Shown here piece by piece: positions 53,484-64,000 of a stretch of 64,000 nucleotides of DNA. The stretch comes from DAOTWC01 sp048499435. Lineage in GTDB: Bacteria > Chloroflexota > Anaerolineae > Aggregatilineales > Phototrophicaceae. Every line of letters starts with the position of its first letter. The first letter of the stretch is position 1. A model generated the notes under the pieces. That model was given only the letters and a program-made list of their open reading frames with translations, made no database searches and was not told where the DNA came from. The DNA lies in contig JASNZW010000005.1 in assembly GCA_048499435.1 (NCBI GenBank), positions 186,001 to 250,000 on the forward strand, given 5' to 3'. Both the position numbers and the translations under genes were made by a program.

Positions 53484-56400
53484 CTGCGATCTCTCTTCTT
53501 CTCTGCCTGTTCAAGCTCCAGCAGCAGCAGCGCTTCAGCCTCTTCGTCTGACAAACGCGCCACGTCATCATCAGCAGCGCCAGTCGGCTCGGCGGCGATC
53601 GGCGGCTGGCCCGCCTGCGCCACGTCAAGCCGCCCCAGCAGGTAGCTCACCAGCGCGTCAATTGTCGGGTAATCAAACAAGAGCGTCGCCGGCAGCGTCA
53701 GATCAGCGCCCCGGGCCAGCGCGTTGCGCAGCTCCACCGCCATCAGCGAGTCCAGCCCTAACTGATTCAGAGGCAGCAGCGCGTCAATCGTCTGCGCGCT
53801 GTCCAGCCCCAGCACCAGCACAGCCTGTTCGCGCACAAACTGTGCCAGCACGCCCCGCTGCTTGCTGGCCGGGGCAGCGGCCAGCCGGGCCAGCAGCGCG
53901 GGCTGCGCGCCGGGCTGCGCCGGCGCTGGCGCGGCGGCGGCGAAAGCGGCGTACAGCGGCGAGGGGCGTTCCTGCAAAAACCGGCGCCAGTTGATAGGCA
54001 TGACCGCTGTCTGGACCGGCGCGGTCGCCAGGATATGCGCCAGCAGGCTGCTGCCGCGCTCCGCGCTGAAGGATTGCAACCCCTGGCGCGCCCACCGCGC
54101 CTGGTCCTGCTCGGTCAGCACGGCAGTCATGCCGGTATTTTCCCAGATGCCCCAGTTGATGCTGGTCGCGGGCACACCCTGCGCCCGCAGGGCGTGCGCC
54201 AGCCCGTCCAGATAAGCGTTAGCGGCGGCATAGTTGCTCTGGCCATACCAGCCGATCAGCGCCGCGATTGACGAAAACAACAGGAAAAAATCCAGCTCCA
54301 GGTCGCGCGCGGCCGCCGCCAGCAGCAGCGCGCCGTCCGCTTTGGGCCGCATCACCGCCGCCAGGCGCGCAGCATCCTGCTGCATAACCGGCGCGTCCGC
54401 GTTGATTCCGGCGCAGTGGACAATGCCTCGCAGCGGCGGCAGGTCGGCGAGAACCTGTTCAAACAAGCCGCTGACAGCCGCCGGCTGCGACACGTCGCAG
54501 GCCGCCAGCCGCACCATCGCCCCGGCCGCCGCAGCTTCGTCCGCCAGCGCCAGCGCCTCGTCGGTCGCGCCGCGCCGGCTGACCAGCACCAGATGCCGCG
54601 CCCCCTGCCGCCTGAGCCAGCGCGCTACGTGCAGACCGATGCCGCTGGTCCCGCCGGTGACCAGGTAGGTCGCGTCCGCCAGCACCTGCCCACGACGGGC
54701 GTCCTGCGCCAGCACAACCTTGCCGATGTGCCGCGCCTGCGCCATATACCGGAAAGCGGCTACAGCCTCGCGCAGCGGGAAAACCGTGCGCGGCAGCGGT
54801 TTCAGGCTGCCATCCTCCAACCCCTGGACGATCTCACGCAGCATCGCCTGGATCAGATCGGGCTGGTCTTTACACACGTCGCCCAGATAAATGACCGCAT
54901 AGTGCGCATCTGGCCGCGCCGCGCGCATCTGTTCAGCGTCCCAGATGCCGGCTTTGCCGATCTCCAGAAAATGCCCGCCGCTGGCCAGCGCTGACAGGCT
55001 GGCTGGGATAAAGTCGCCGGTGAGCGAGTTCAGGACAATATCCACGCCGCCGCCGGTGCGCGCCATAATCTGCCCGGCAAAATCCAGCGTGCGCGAGTTC
55101 AGCCGGTGCTGCACGCCCAACCGCGCCAGGAACTCGCGTTTGGCGTCGCTGCCCGCCGTGCCGAAAACCTCTGCCCCCGCCCGCAGCGCCAGCTGTACCG
55201 CCGCCATGCCCACGCCGCCCGCCGCCGCGTGAATCAGCACGCGGTCGCCCGCTTTCAGGCCCGCGAGGTGCTGCAACCCGTAAAGCGCCGTCAGGAACGT
55301 AACCGGAATTGTGGCGGCTTCCTCATAACTCAGCGACGCTGGGATGCGCACCGCCAGCGCCGCCGGCGCGGTAACGTAGCGGCTGAACGTGCCGTAGGCA
55401 ATGCCCATCACCGGGTCGCCAACCCGCACATGCCGCACCTGCGCGCCCACCGCAACCACCTCGCCGGCGCACTCATTGCCCAGCAGCCCGGCATCGCCCG
55501 GATACATGCCGAGCGCGTTCAGCACATCGCGGAAGTTCAGCCCGGCCGCGTGCACGCGGATCTCGATCTCGTCCGGCCCTGGCGCGCGACGCTCAGCCGC
55601 CTGGAATGTCAGATTATCGAGAACGCCGCGGTCGGCGATCGTCAGCGTGAACGGCTGGTCGCCAGCGAGCAGCGGCGTATCCCCCGCCTGGCCGCGCTCC
55701 AGCCGGGCGACATAGCGCGTCTGCTGGCGGAACGCTACGCGCGGCTCGTCGTGCGCGCCGCGCGCGATTTCCTCAAACAGCGTCTGATCGCCGGTGGCAG
55801 CGTCCACGTCAAGGTCAACGCAGATCACGTTCAGCTCAGGCTGTTCAAGCGCCAGCGCCGCGCCGAAGCCCCACGCCGCCGCCTGCACAGGGTTTGTCAG
55901 CGCGCCATTCACCGCCTGCGCCCCACGCGTCACCAGCCACAATTCCGCCGCAAGGCCCGCCGCCACCACCGCCTGCGCCGTCAGCAAGGCGCTCGCGACG
56001 CACCGTTCCTGGCTTTCGCTGGCGATGCCCGCTGGCGCGTCAAGGCTCCACAGATGGACGACGCCGCGCAGCGCCGGCCTGTCCTCCGCCTGGGCAGCCC
56101 GCAGCACGCCGCTGTAGTGCGCGGGTTCCCGCGGGTCAATCTGCCACAGCCCATCCTCCAGCTCCGCGAGATCAGCGCCGGGCGTCACCACCAGCGCCGC
56201 CGCGCCCGCCGCCCGCAGCCGCCGCGCCAGCGCCGCGCCGATGCCCTGCGCGTCCGCGAAGATCAGCCAGCCTGCAGACCCGGCGGGGACCTGCGGCGCG
56301 GCAGTGAGCCTCTCAGGCAGCCAGCGAATCTGATACAGCCAGTCGGGCAGCGGGGCATCCAGCATCACAGCGGACACGGCCTTAAAGCGCAGGCCGCGCA

Positions 56401-59400
56401 CCTCTGCGACCAGCGCGCCATCCTCATCCCACACACAGACATCGGCCAGGCCCGTATCCCCCTCAACGTGCCGCAGGCGTGTATGGGCGTAAACAGCCCC
56501 AACCGGCCGCGCGTGATAGCAGACAGCGCCATAGCTGACGGGCAGGAACGTGCCGGCGTCAGAGGCTTTCAGCAGCATGAAGATCGCGTGGAAACAGGCG
56601 TCCAACTGCGCCGGATGAAACAGATAACGCCCTGGCTGGCCCGCTGGCGCGCTAACAAGCCCCACCGCCTCGTCCGCACCCAGCCACAGGCGCTCAAGGC
56701 CGCGAAAGGCCGGACCGAACGCCATTCCACGCGCCGCCGCCTCATCGTACAGATCAGCTACCCGCGCTTCCTGGGGGCAGCGCGCGCGGGCGGCCTCCAG
56801 GTCAGCATCCGGCAGCAGCCGCTCACCCGCCGCGGCTGGCTCAATCGTGCCGGCGGCGTGCTGCGTCCACTGGTCATGGCGCAGGCTGTAAATCTCAACT
56901 GCGGCTGGCGTCCCCGGCCTGACCACTGTCTGAACCGGGCAGGCTTCATCCGCCGCCAGCGCCAGCGGCGACTGCACCAGAAAATCGGCCAGCGTGAAAT
57001 GGTTGATCCCCTGGGCCGCCGCCGCCTCCGCCGCCATCTCCAAATACGTCGTGCCGCTGAGAATCACCGTCTCCAGCACACGGTGGTCGGCGGCAAAAGC
57101 GGGCTGCTGCGCGTCGAACTGTGTCTCGAAGATGGCGTCCTCAATGCCCGGCGACCGCAGCCGCTGGCCCAGCAGCTCGCCGGCATCCCCGGCAGCCGCG
57201 GCGCGGCGGCCAGCAGCGGGCAGGTCAACCCAGTAGCGCTCGCGCTGCCAGGGGTATGAGGGCAGGCTGACGACAGCGCCTTTATCCGGGTAAAGCGCGG
57301 CCCAGTTAACCGCCACGCCGCCCCGCGCGTACAACCCGCCGAGCGCTGTCAGCATCGTTGCGCGCTCATCCTTATGGCGGCGCAGCGAGTGCAGCACCAG
57401 CCCCGCGTGTTCACCAGCGGCCAGACACTGTTCGATCACGCTGGCAAGCACCGGATGCGGCGCGATCTCCACAAAGGTGTCATACCCCTGGCTGGCCAGC
57501 TCGCTAATCGCGGGCGCGAAGCACACTTTCTGGCGGACATTGCGCCCCCAGTAATCGGCCGTGTAGTCAGATTCCCCGCTGCGCGTACCAGTTACGGTTG
57601 ACATCAGCAGCATCTGCGCTGGCGCGGGCCGCAGCCCGGCCAGCTCGCGCGCCAGCGCGTGCTGATAGGGTTCCATCTGCGGGCTGTGGAAAGCGTAGTT
57701 CACCGGCAGCATCCGGTGGAAAACGCCGCGCTCGGCCATGAGCGCCGCCACCGCCTGCAAAGCCGCCGCCTCGCCTGACAGCACCGTCGAAACCGGGCTG
57801 TTGATCGCCGCCACCGCCAGCCGCTCAGCGAACGGCGCGAGCAGCTGTTCGGCCTCCGCCGCCGGCAGGTCTACCGTCATCATCTGGCCCTGGCCGGTCG
57901 CCTGCTGCATGAGCCGCGCGCGGTGATAAACCACGCGCACAGCATCTTCCAGGCTCAGCACACCGGCCAGGTGCGCAGCGGCGATCTCACCTACGCTGTG
58001 GCCGACAACCGCGCCCGGCACGACGCCCCACGCGCGCCACAGCGCCGCGAGCGCGACCTGTATGGCGAAAATGGCAGGCTGCGCGATGGCGGTTTCATCC
58101 AGCCGCGACTCCGCTTCAGGTCGCGCCAGCTCCGCCAGCAGCGACCAGTCAGCGTGCTGGCGCAGCAGCGCGTCGCAGGCTTCGATGCGCTCGCGAAAAA
58201 CCGGTTCCTGCGCCAGCAGCTCGCGCCCCATGCCCCACCACTGCGGCCCCTGCCCTGAAAAAACAAATGCCAGCCTGTGCTGCACGCCCGCTGTGCGCTG
58301 GCCAGCGATCCCGCTGGCGTGCTGTTCGCCGTTTAAGTAAGCTGTCAGCGCCGCCGCCATTTCGTCTGGCGACCGCCCGGTTACGGCCAGCCGCCAGTCA
58401 AGCGCCGTCCGCCGCATATTGGCCGTATAGGTTAGATCATGTAAACCGGGCACAGCGGCCTGCGTTAAGAAGCCGCGATAGGCTTCGGCGGATGCCCGCA
58501 GCGCCGCCTCGGTCTGCGCGGAAATCGTCAGCAGGTGGGCGCGGCCTGGCGTGTCCTCGCTGGCGGCCGCCTGCGGGCCTGCCTCAACGATCACATGCCC
58601 GTTAGTGCCGCTGGCGCCGAACGAACTCACGCCGCCAATGCGCGCCCCCTGCCAGGGCGTGAGCGCCGTCGGGACCTGCAGCGGCATCTCGTCCCACGAA
58701 ATGTAAGGGTTGGGCGTCTCAAAGTGCAGATGCGGCGGAATCGCGCCGTGATAGGCGGCCAGCGCCAGCTTCATCAGGCCGATAATGCCCGCGCCGGCCT
58801 CCAGGTGGCCGAAATTGGTCTTGACCGAGCCGAGCAGCAGCGGGTTGTCCGCCGTCCGCCCCTCACGCAGCGCATCAACCAGCGCGCGGACCTCAATCGG
58901 GTCGCCCAGCGAAGTGCCGGTTCCGTGCGTCTCAACGTAGCCTATCTGAGCTGGCTCGACGCCGGCGTCCTTAAGCGCATCCCGTATCAGCGCCGCCTGC
59001 GCCAGCTTATTGGGCACAGTGAAGCCGCTGCTGACGCCGCCGTGATTAACCGCTGAGCCGCGAATGACAGCGAAGACCCGGTCGCCGTCTGCCAGCGCCG
59101 CCGACAGCCGCTTCAGCGCCACCATGCCGCAGCCCTCGCTGCGCGCAAAGCCATCCGCGCGCGCGTCAAAGGTCTTGCAGCGGCCATCCGGGGCCAGCAT
59201 GTGCGCTTTCGTCAGGCTGACCATCATGTCGGGCGACAATATCACGTTCGCGCCCCCGGCCAGCGCCAGGTCACACTCGCCGCTGCGCAGCGCCTGCACC
59301 GCCAGGTGCGCCGCCACCAGCGACGACGAACAGGCCGTGTCAACCGCCATACACGGGCCGCGCAGCCCCAGCAGATAGGAAACCCGCCCCACAGCGGCAT

Positions 59401-59956
59401 TCAACACGCCGCCGGTGGTGTGATAGGCGTCAACCTGGCCGGGGTCAAGGCGGTTGGCCTGGATCAGCAGGTAATCCTGCATCGTCATGCCCACATACAC
59501 GCCCGTTCGCGTGCCGGCGGCCCGGCCAGGCGCGATCCCGGCGTGGTCCAGCGTTTCCCAGGCGACCTCCAGCAGCATCCGCTGCTGCGGGTCCATGCTG
59601 CGCGCCTCGCGCGGTGAAATGCCGAAAAACGCCGCGTCGAAGCGGTCAATCGGCTGTTCGATGAAGCCGGCTGTCCGCGTGCCGATCTTGCCCGGCGCGT
59701 CAGGGTCAGGGTCATAATACTGGTCAATATCCCAGCGCGACCGGGGAATCTCGCCCATAGCGTCGCCGTGATCGCACAGGAACTGCCAGAACTGTTCCGG
59801 CGTGTTGATATTGGCCGGGAAGCGGCAGCCCATGCCGATAATCGCGATTGGCTCCCGGCGCGCTTTTTCGAGCGCCTCCAGCCGCGCGCGCATCTTTTGC
59901 AGCGCCAGCAGCGCGTCCTTCAGGCGGGCCTGGATATCCTGGTCGCTCGCGGCCAT
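53480..59956 (-). CDS. Type I PKS module: KS-AT-DH-ER-KR-ACP
   Basis: This is a fully reducing module without methyltransferase. KS has DTACSSSL (Cys ~209), but the usual NQDG...GLTAPN stretch reads NHGGVSSGFTVPNKLAQ. AT has GHSVGEIAAA (Ser ~654) and NYAFHSPQM, an intermediate specificity motif. DH keeps His (~958, DHRVLETVILS) and HPAQLDACFH, although Gly and Pro of HxxxGxxxxP are replaced. ER HAAAGGVGM (~1574); KR TGGTSGIG (~1765) with Tyr in NYAAAN (~1908) and no LDD; ACP GLDSLMAV (Ser ~2070). The frame extends one codon to a TTG (59959), but ATG 59956 follows AGGAG by 7 nt and overlaps the upstream stop (TGATG). Confidence 0.92.
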
Positions 59957-62900
59957 CAATCGTCTCCTATCAGTTTCTTAACCGACGCCATTTCCTCATC
60001 CAGCAGGCTCAACAGATGGCTGTCGCTAAGGCCCTGCAAACTATCAGCGTCCCTCGACGCAGCCGGTAACGCGCCCTCCGGCGTATCCAATTGAATCTGG
60101 AACACAGTTTGCGCTAAAAACGTCGCCAGCAGCTCAACAGTCGGGTATTCAAACGCGGCGGTCGCGGGCAGGTCGCAGTCGAAACGCTGCTGCAAACGGT
60201 TGCGCAGGCGCACGCTCATCAGCGAATCCATGCCGAGCGTAAAAAAGCCGCGCTGCAGCTCAAGCGCCGACGGCGGGCTGAAACCCAATACATCAGCGGC
60301 CTCGTCCCGCACCTCATCCAGTATCAGGCTGTAGCGCTGCTCAGGCGCAATTTTATCCAGGCGATCCCGGATACGCTCCGGCCCGAACGCCGCAGCCTGG
60401 GCCGTGCGCTGAAGCAGGTCAAGCAGCGGTCGGTTTCTTCTGGTCCTGAAGTTCGCGGCAAAAGCGTCCCAATCCACATCCGCGACCAATGCCTGCGCCA
60501 CCCCGGCGCGTAGAAGATAAGGGACGACCGCCGCGTTCCTGGCCGGCGTCATCAGCCGCAAGCCTAACCGGCTGAATTCCTGGCCCATGCCAGCAGCCAG
60601 CCCGATTTCGCCCCACGCGCCCCAGTTAACGCTCAGCGCGGGCAGGCCCTGCGACCGCCGGTAGTGCATCAGCGCATCCATAAATGCGTTCGCGGCGGCA
60701 TAGTTCCCCTGTCCGGCTGTGCCGGGCAGCGCAGCAAATGACGAAAAGACCACAAAGCAATCTAATGCCAGGTCTTTAGTGAGCGTGTGCAGGTTCCACG
60801 TTCCATCCACTTTAGGCGCCATCACGCGCGCGCAGCGTTCGCTGTTCTGGTGCGTCAGCAGCCCATCGTCCAGGACAGCAGCCGAGTGGATAACCCCGCA
60901 CAGAGGCGGCATTTCCCGCTGGATAGCCTCTATCACCGCCGCGACGGCTTCATAATCCGACACATCAGCCTGCGCCACCACGATCTGCGCGCCCAATGCC
61001 TCCAGGCGCTCCAGCACAGGCCGCGCCGCGTCAGGCGCGCCGCTGCGCCCCATCAGCACCAGATGCCGCCCACCCTGCTCCACAATCCACTGCGCGAACT
61101 TCAGGCCCAACCCGCGCAGCCCGCCGGTGATTAAGTATGTGCCATCAGAGCGCCAGGCGAAGCCGGCGGCATTAGCGCGGTATGAGCCGGGCATCAGCCG
61201 CGCTGTATAGCGTTCGCCGCGTTCGTAAGCAATCTGATCGTCCGCAGTTGGCTCATTCACCTCAGCGAACAGCCACGCCGCAGCCTGGTCAAGGCCAGCG
61301 TCATCCGGTAGATCTACCAGCCCGCCCCAGAAATCGGGATGTTCCAGCGCAATTGTGCGCCCAAGCCCCCAAAGCGGGGACTGCGCCACGCCTGACAGCC
61401 CCGCCTCATGAATCCCGCCCGCCGCCGCGCGCGTCACCAGCCATAACGCAGCCGGGCGCGGCCAGGCCAGCGGGGCCAGCGCCTGCACCGCGTAAACAAC
61501 GCTGCTGACGCTCAGGCTGTACAGCGCGGCCAGATCAGGCTCTGTGAACGAATCTGTATCCGGCAGGCCTAGCGCCCACAGATAAACCACTCTCTGACAG
61601 GGTCCGGTTTCGGCCAGCAGGCGCTTAAAATCATCCGTCTGCGCCGGGTTGATGGCGTAGCTGCCATCCGCCGCGCGGCTGTAAGCGTCCCCCGCGTAGA
61701 CTATCGTGGGCTGGCCGCCGCGCTGCGCCAATTGTGCTGCCAGCGCGGCCCCCACGCCGCCGTGATCGGCGAAGATCAGCCAGCGCCCCGGCGCTGCTGG
61801 CGCGGCCGCCTGAGCGCGCGCCTGCGGCACCCACGCCAGCCCGTACAGCCAGTCGCCCATCACCAGGCCGGGCTGGATCACACCCACGGCGTGCTCTGAC
61901 CAGGCGTCATCCGCCGCCGCTGGCGGGCGGCTGAAAATGCGGAAGCTGGCCGCATCCGGGCCGCGTTCAAGCACGGTCTGAACGCTGTGCCCGTTGGGCG
62001 GCAGCGCCGCCAGCACCGTCATTTCGGCCACCGTATGGCCTTTCGTGCCGTACAGGTCCTCCGCCGCTGCCAGCGCCAGCGCCGCCAGCGCGCCCGCAGC
62101 GTCAGCGCCGAAATTCGCCTGCACATACCGCTCGAAGCGGCTGTCCAGGGTGTTCTCCCAAATCGAAACCTGCGGCAGATGGGCCAGCGCGGGCAGGCGC
62201 TGCCCGATAAGCGGGTGGCCGCCGCCGGGCGCGCGGCGGCTCGTCGCGGCTTTGGGCGCAAGCCAGAAGCGCTGCTGCTGCCAGGGGTACGACGGCAGCG
62301 GGACAGCGCGCCCGCCTGACGGATACTGATGCTGCCACGCCACCGGAAAACCGGCGGCGTACAGCCGCCCCAGCGTTTCCAGCAGCACAGCGCGCTCGTC
62401 CTCGTCGCGCCGCATAGATGCCAGCGCAAGCCCATCAGACAGCCCCGCGTGCTGTAGATTCTGCTCCACCGCTGTCAGCAGCACGGGGTGCGGCCCAATC
62501 TCAATAAAGGTGTTGAAGCCGTCCGCCAGCGCCTGCTGGAGCGCCGCCGCGAACAGCACCGGCTGGCGCAGATTGTCGCCCCAGTAGCGCGCGTCAAATG
62601 CCTCACCCGCCTGCCGCGCCCCCGTTACCGTCGAATAGACCGGCACAACAGCGGTATGTGCCCGCAGCGCGCGCAGCTCATCCACCAGCGGCGCCCGCAG
62701 CGCCTCCATCTGCGGGCTGTGCGCCGCCACATCCACCTGCACCGGGCGGCAGAAGACGTTGCGAGCGCGCAGCGCGTCCAGCACCGCTTCCAGTGCCGCC
62801 GGGTCGCCCGACAGCACGGTCGAACGCGGGCCGTTGCTCACCGCGATGCCCACCCGCCCCGTGCTGTCAGCTTCACGCAGCGCCGCATCGGCGTCAGCGT

Positions 62901-64000
62901 AAGACAGGCCCACCACCGCCATCGCGCCCTGGCCGCTTACCCGTTTCATCAACTGGCTGCGGCGGCAGATCACCTGCGCGGCGACCTCCAGGCTCAGAAC
63001 GCCGGCCACACACGCGCCGGCGGCCTCGCCCATGCTGTGCCCGATAACCCCCTCTGGCACAATTCCCCACGAACGCCACAGATCAGCCAGGGCGATCTGC
63101 AGCGCGAACAGCACCGGCTGGATGACATCAATCTCATCGAAGCGCGCCCCAGCGCGCAGCTCAGCCAGCAGCGACCACCCCGTAAACGGCCGCAGCGCCG
63201 CCTCGCAGCGCTCAAGGGCGGCGTGAAAAACCGGTTCCTGGCGCAGCAGGCGCTGCCCCATACCCACCCACTGCCCGCCCTGCCCCGGAAAGATCAGCGC
63301 CACCTTGCGCGCGCCGCGCTCGCTGCCGGCCGCCAGGGCCGCGCCGCCGGGCCGGTCGCTGTGCAGCAGGGCGTCCAGCCCCGCGACCATCTCCGCGTGC
63401 GTTTCCCCCACGACGGCCAGCCGGTGTTCAAGGTGCGTGCGCCGCAGGCTGGCGGTATACGTGATATCCGACAGCGCCAGGCCGCGCCCCGCTTCGCCGG
63501 CCAGAAAATCGCGATAGCGCTGCGCCAGCGCCGTTAACGCCTGCGGCGAGTGGGCCGCCAGCGGCAGCAGCAGCGCCCCACCGGCCGCTGCCGACGGGCG
63601 CGCGCCGTCGCTCACGGGCGCTGACTCAACGATAAGATGGGCGTTCGTGCCCGACCAGCCAAACGAACTCACCCCGGCAAGGCGGCCCGCGCCCGCCCAG
63701 GCGACCGGCCGGGTTGTCACCGCAAAGGGCGTCCCCGCAAATGAAATGTGCGGGTTCAGGCCGCTGAAGTGCAGCAGCGGCGGAATCGTCTCGTGCTGCA
63801 TAGAGAGGATCACTTTGATGAGGCCAGCGACCCCCGCCGCGCCCTCCAGGTGGCCGATGTTGGATTTCGCCGACCCCAGATAACACGGCGGGCGCTCAGG
63901 GTCGTCGCTGCGCAGCGCCTCGGCCAGCGCCTCGACTTCAATCGGGTCGCCAAGCGCGGTGCCTGTCCCGTGCGCCTCAACATAGCTGATGCGCGCCTTG
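59956..64000 (-). CDS. Type I PKS module, 5'-truncated: (KS)-AT-truncated DH-KR-ACP
   Basis: The frame is open to the right edge; the first visible residues (ARISYVEAHGTGT) are already in the KS, so the start and the active Cys lie outside. KS continues with KSNIGHLEGAAG. AT has GHSMGE (Ser codon 63034-63036), IDVIQP and DVAAHSPQM, features closer to methylmalonyl than malonyl ATs. About 130 residues follow that resemble only the first half of a DH and lack both HxxxGxxxxP and the acid motif. KR has TGGLRGLG, a clear B-type LDD (AVLDDGLL) and Tyr in NYAAAN. ACP has GMDSLMSV. The expected unit is a beta-hydroxyacyl. An M at 63813 is internal and not a start. Confidence 0.9.
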   Translation of the reverse strand, partial: KARISYVEAHGTGTALGDPIEVEALAEALRSDDPERPPCYLGSAKSNIGHLEGAAGVAGLIKVILSMQHETIPPLLHFSGLNPHISFAGTPFAVTTRPVAWAGAGRLAGVSSFGWSGTNAHLIVESAPVSDGARPSAAAGGALLLPLAAHSPQALTALAQRYRDFLAGEAGRGLALSDITYTASLRRTHLEHRLAVVGETHAEMVAGLDALLHSDRPGGAALAAGSERGARKVALIFPGQGGQWVGMGQRLLRQEPVFHAALERCEAALRPFTGWSLLAELRAGARFDEIDVIQPVLFALQIALADLWRSWGIVPEGVIGHSMGEAAGACVAGVLSLEVAAQVICRRSQLMKRVSGQGAMAVVGLSYADADAALREADSTGRVGIAVSNGPRSTVLSGDPAALEAVLDALRARNVFCRPVQVDVAAHSPQMEALRAPLVDELRALRAHTAVVPVYSTVTGARQAGEAFDARYWGDNLRQPVLFAAALQQALADGFNTFIEIGPHPVLLTAVEQNLQHAGLSDGLALASMRRDEDERAVLLETLGRLYAAGFPVAWQHQYPSGGRAVPLPSYPWQQQRFWLAPKAATSRRAPGGGHPLIGQRLPALAHLPQVSIWENTLDSRFERYVQANFGADAAGALAALALAAAEDLYGTKGHTVAEMTVLAALPPNGHSVQTVLERGPDAASFRIFSRPPAAADDAWSEHAVGVIQPGLVMGDWLYGLAWVPQARAQAAAPAAPGRWLIFADHGGVGAALAAQLAQRGGQPTIVYAGDAYSRAADGSYAINPAQTDDFKRLLAETGPCQRVVYLWALGLPDTDSFTEPDLAALYSLSVSSVVYAVQALAPLAWPRPAALWLVTRAAAGGIHEAGLSGVAQSPLWGLGRTIALEHPDFWGGLVDLPDDAGLDQAAAWLFAEVNEPTADDQIAYERGERYTARLMPGSYRANAAGFAWRSDGTYLITGGLRGLGLKFAQWIVEQGGRHLVLMGRSGAPDAARPVLERLEALGAQIVVAQADVSDYEAVAAVIEAIQREMPPLCGVIHSAAVLDDGLLTHQNSERCARVMAPKVDGTWNLHTLTKDLALDCFVVFSSFAALPGTAGQGNYAAANAFMDALMHYRRSQGLPALSVNWGAWGEIGLAAGMGQEFSRLGLRLMTPARNAAVVPYLLRAGVAQALVADVDWDAFAANFRTRRNRPLLDLLQRTAQAAAFGPERIRDRLDKIAPEQRYSLILDEVRDEAADVLGFSPPSALELQRGFFTLGMDSLMSVRLRNRLQQRFDCDLPATAAFEYPTVELLATFLAQTVFQIQLDTPEGALPAASRDADSLQGLSDSHLLSLLDEEMASVKKLIGDD

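Noticed and set aside
63000..63200. Firm methylmalonyl assignment of the AT in the first visible module
   Set aside because: IDVIQP and DVAAHS point that way, but motif reading is unreliable outside actinobacteria; left as a tendency only.

Overview
The window is high-GC bacterial DNA with a lower-GC block between about 5.3 and 19.7 kb. The gene set (a PD40/TolB-type surface protein with a Pro/Thr linker, LamG proteins, GntR-controlled sugar ABC transporters without a local ATPase, and a chain of single-module PKS genes with an NRPS carrying a TubC-like docking domain) fits a member of the Chloroflexota (Anaerolineae-like). That taxon is an inference from gene style. No rRNA, tRNA or phylogenetic marker lies in the window to prove it.

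Layout: (1) 1-4.5 kb holds a 5'-truncated beta-propeller protein, an ADP-ribosylglycohydrolase-type enzyme fused to two C-terminal beta-sandwich domains, and a secreted LamG protein. (2) 4584-20470 is a composite-transposon-like island. It is bounded by two inverted copies of a 713-bp IS5-family element that carry the same inactivating lesions, and the whole unit is flanked by CAGCTG on both sides. Inside are two inward-facing carbohydrate cassettes, each starting with a GntR/UTRA regulator beside an IS copy and each with a perfect palindromic operator. Cassette 1 (+ strand) is GntR, two permeases, a binding protein and an alpha/alpha-barrel glycosidase-like enzyme. Cassette 2 (- strand) is GntR, RbsD, a BtpA/SgcQ-like protein, ribokinase, RbsA, RbsC and RbsB. 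Between them lie a damaged tyrosine recombinase and a small amber-interrupted gene. (3) 20.5-23.1 kb holds a polysaccharide-type flippase and a lipoprotein alpha/beta hydrolase.

(4) 23.06-64.0 kb, all on the - strand and running off the right edge, is a hybrid PKS-NRPS assembly line. It is read from right to left as six consecutive single-module type I PKS genes, then one NRPS (TubC-like docking, C, A, T, hydrolase-like domain), then a free-standing alpha/beta hydrolase. Most junctions are ATGA/TGATG/TAATG type. Domain orders are: KS(partial)-AT-truncated DH-KR-ACP; KS-AT-DH-ER-KR-ACP; KS-AT-MT-ACP; KS-AT-DH-MT-ER-KR-ACP; KS-AT-DH-MT-KR-ACP; KS-AT-DH-ER-KR-ACP. If the genes act in order, they build a largely reduced, C-methylated chain with one ketone and one trisubstituted alkene, capped by an amino acid. 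The adenylation code, read by eye, resembles glycine. The hydrolase-like domain fused to the NRPS lacks the nucleophilic serine, while the coupled downstream hydrolase has it, so release in trans is plausible. This assembly line is the best candidate for an undescribed system in the window.
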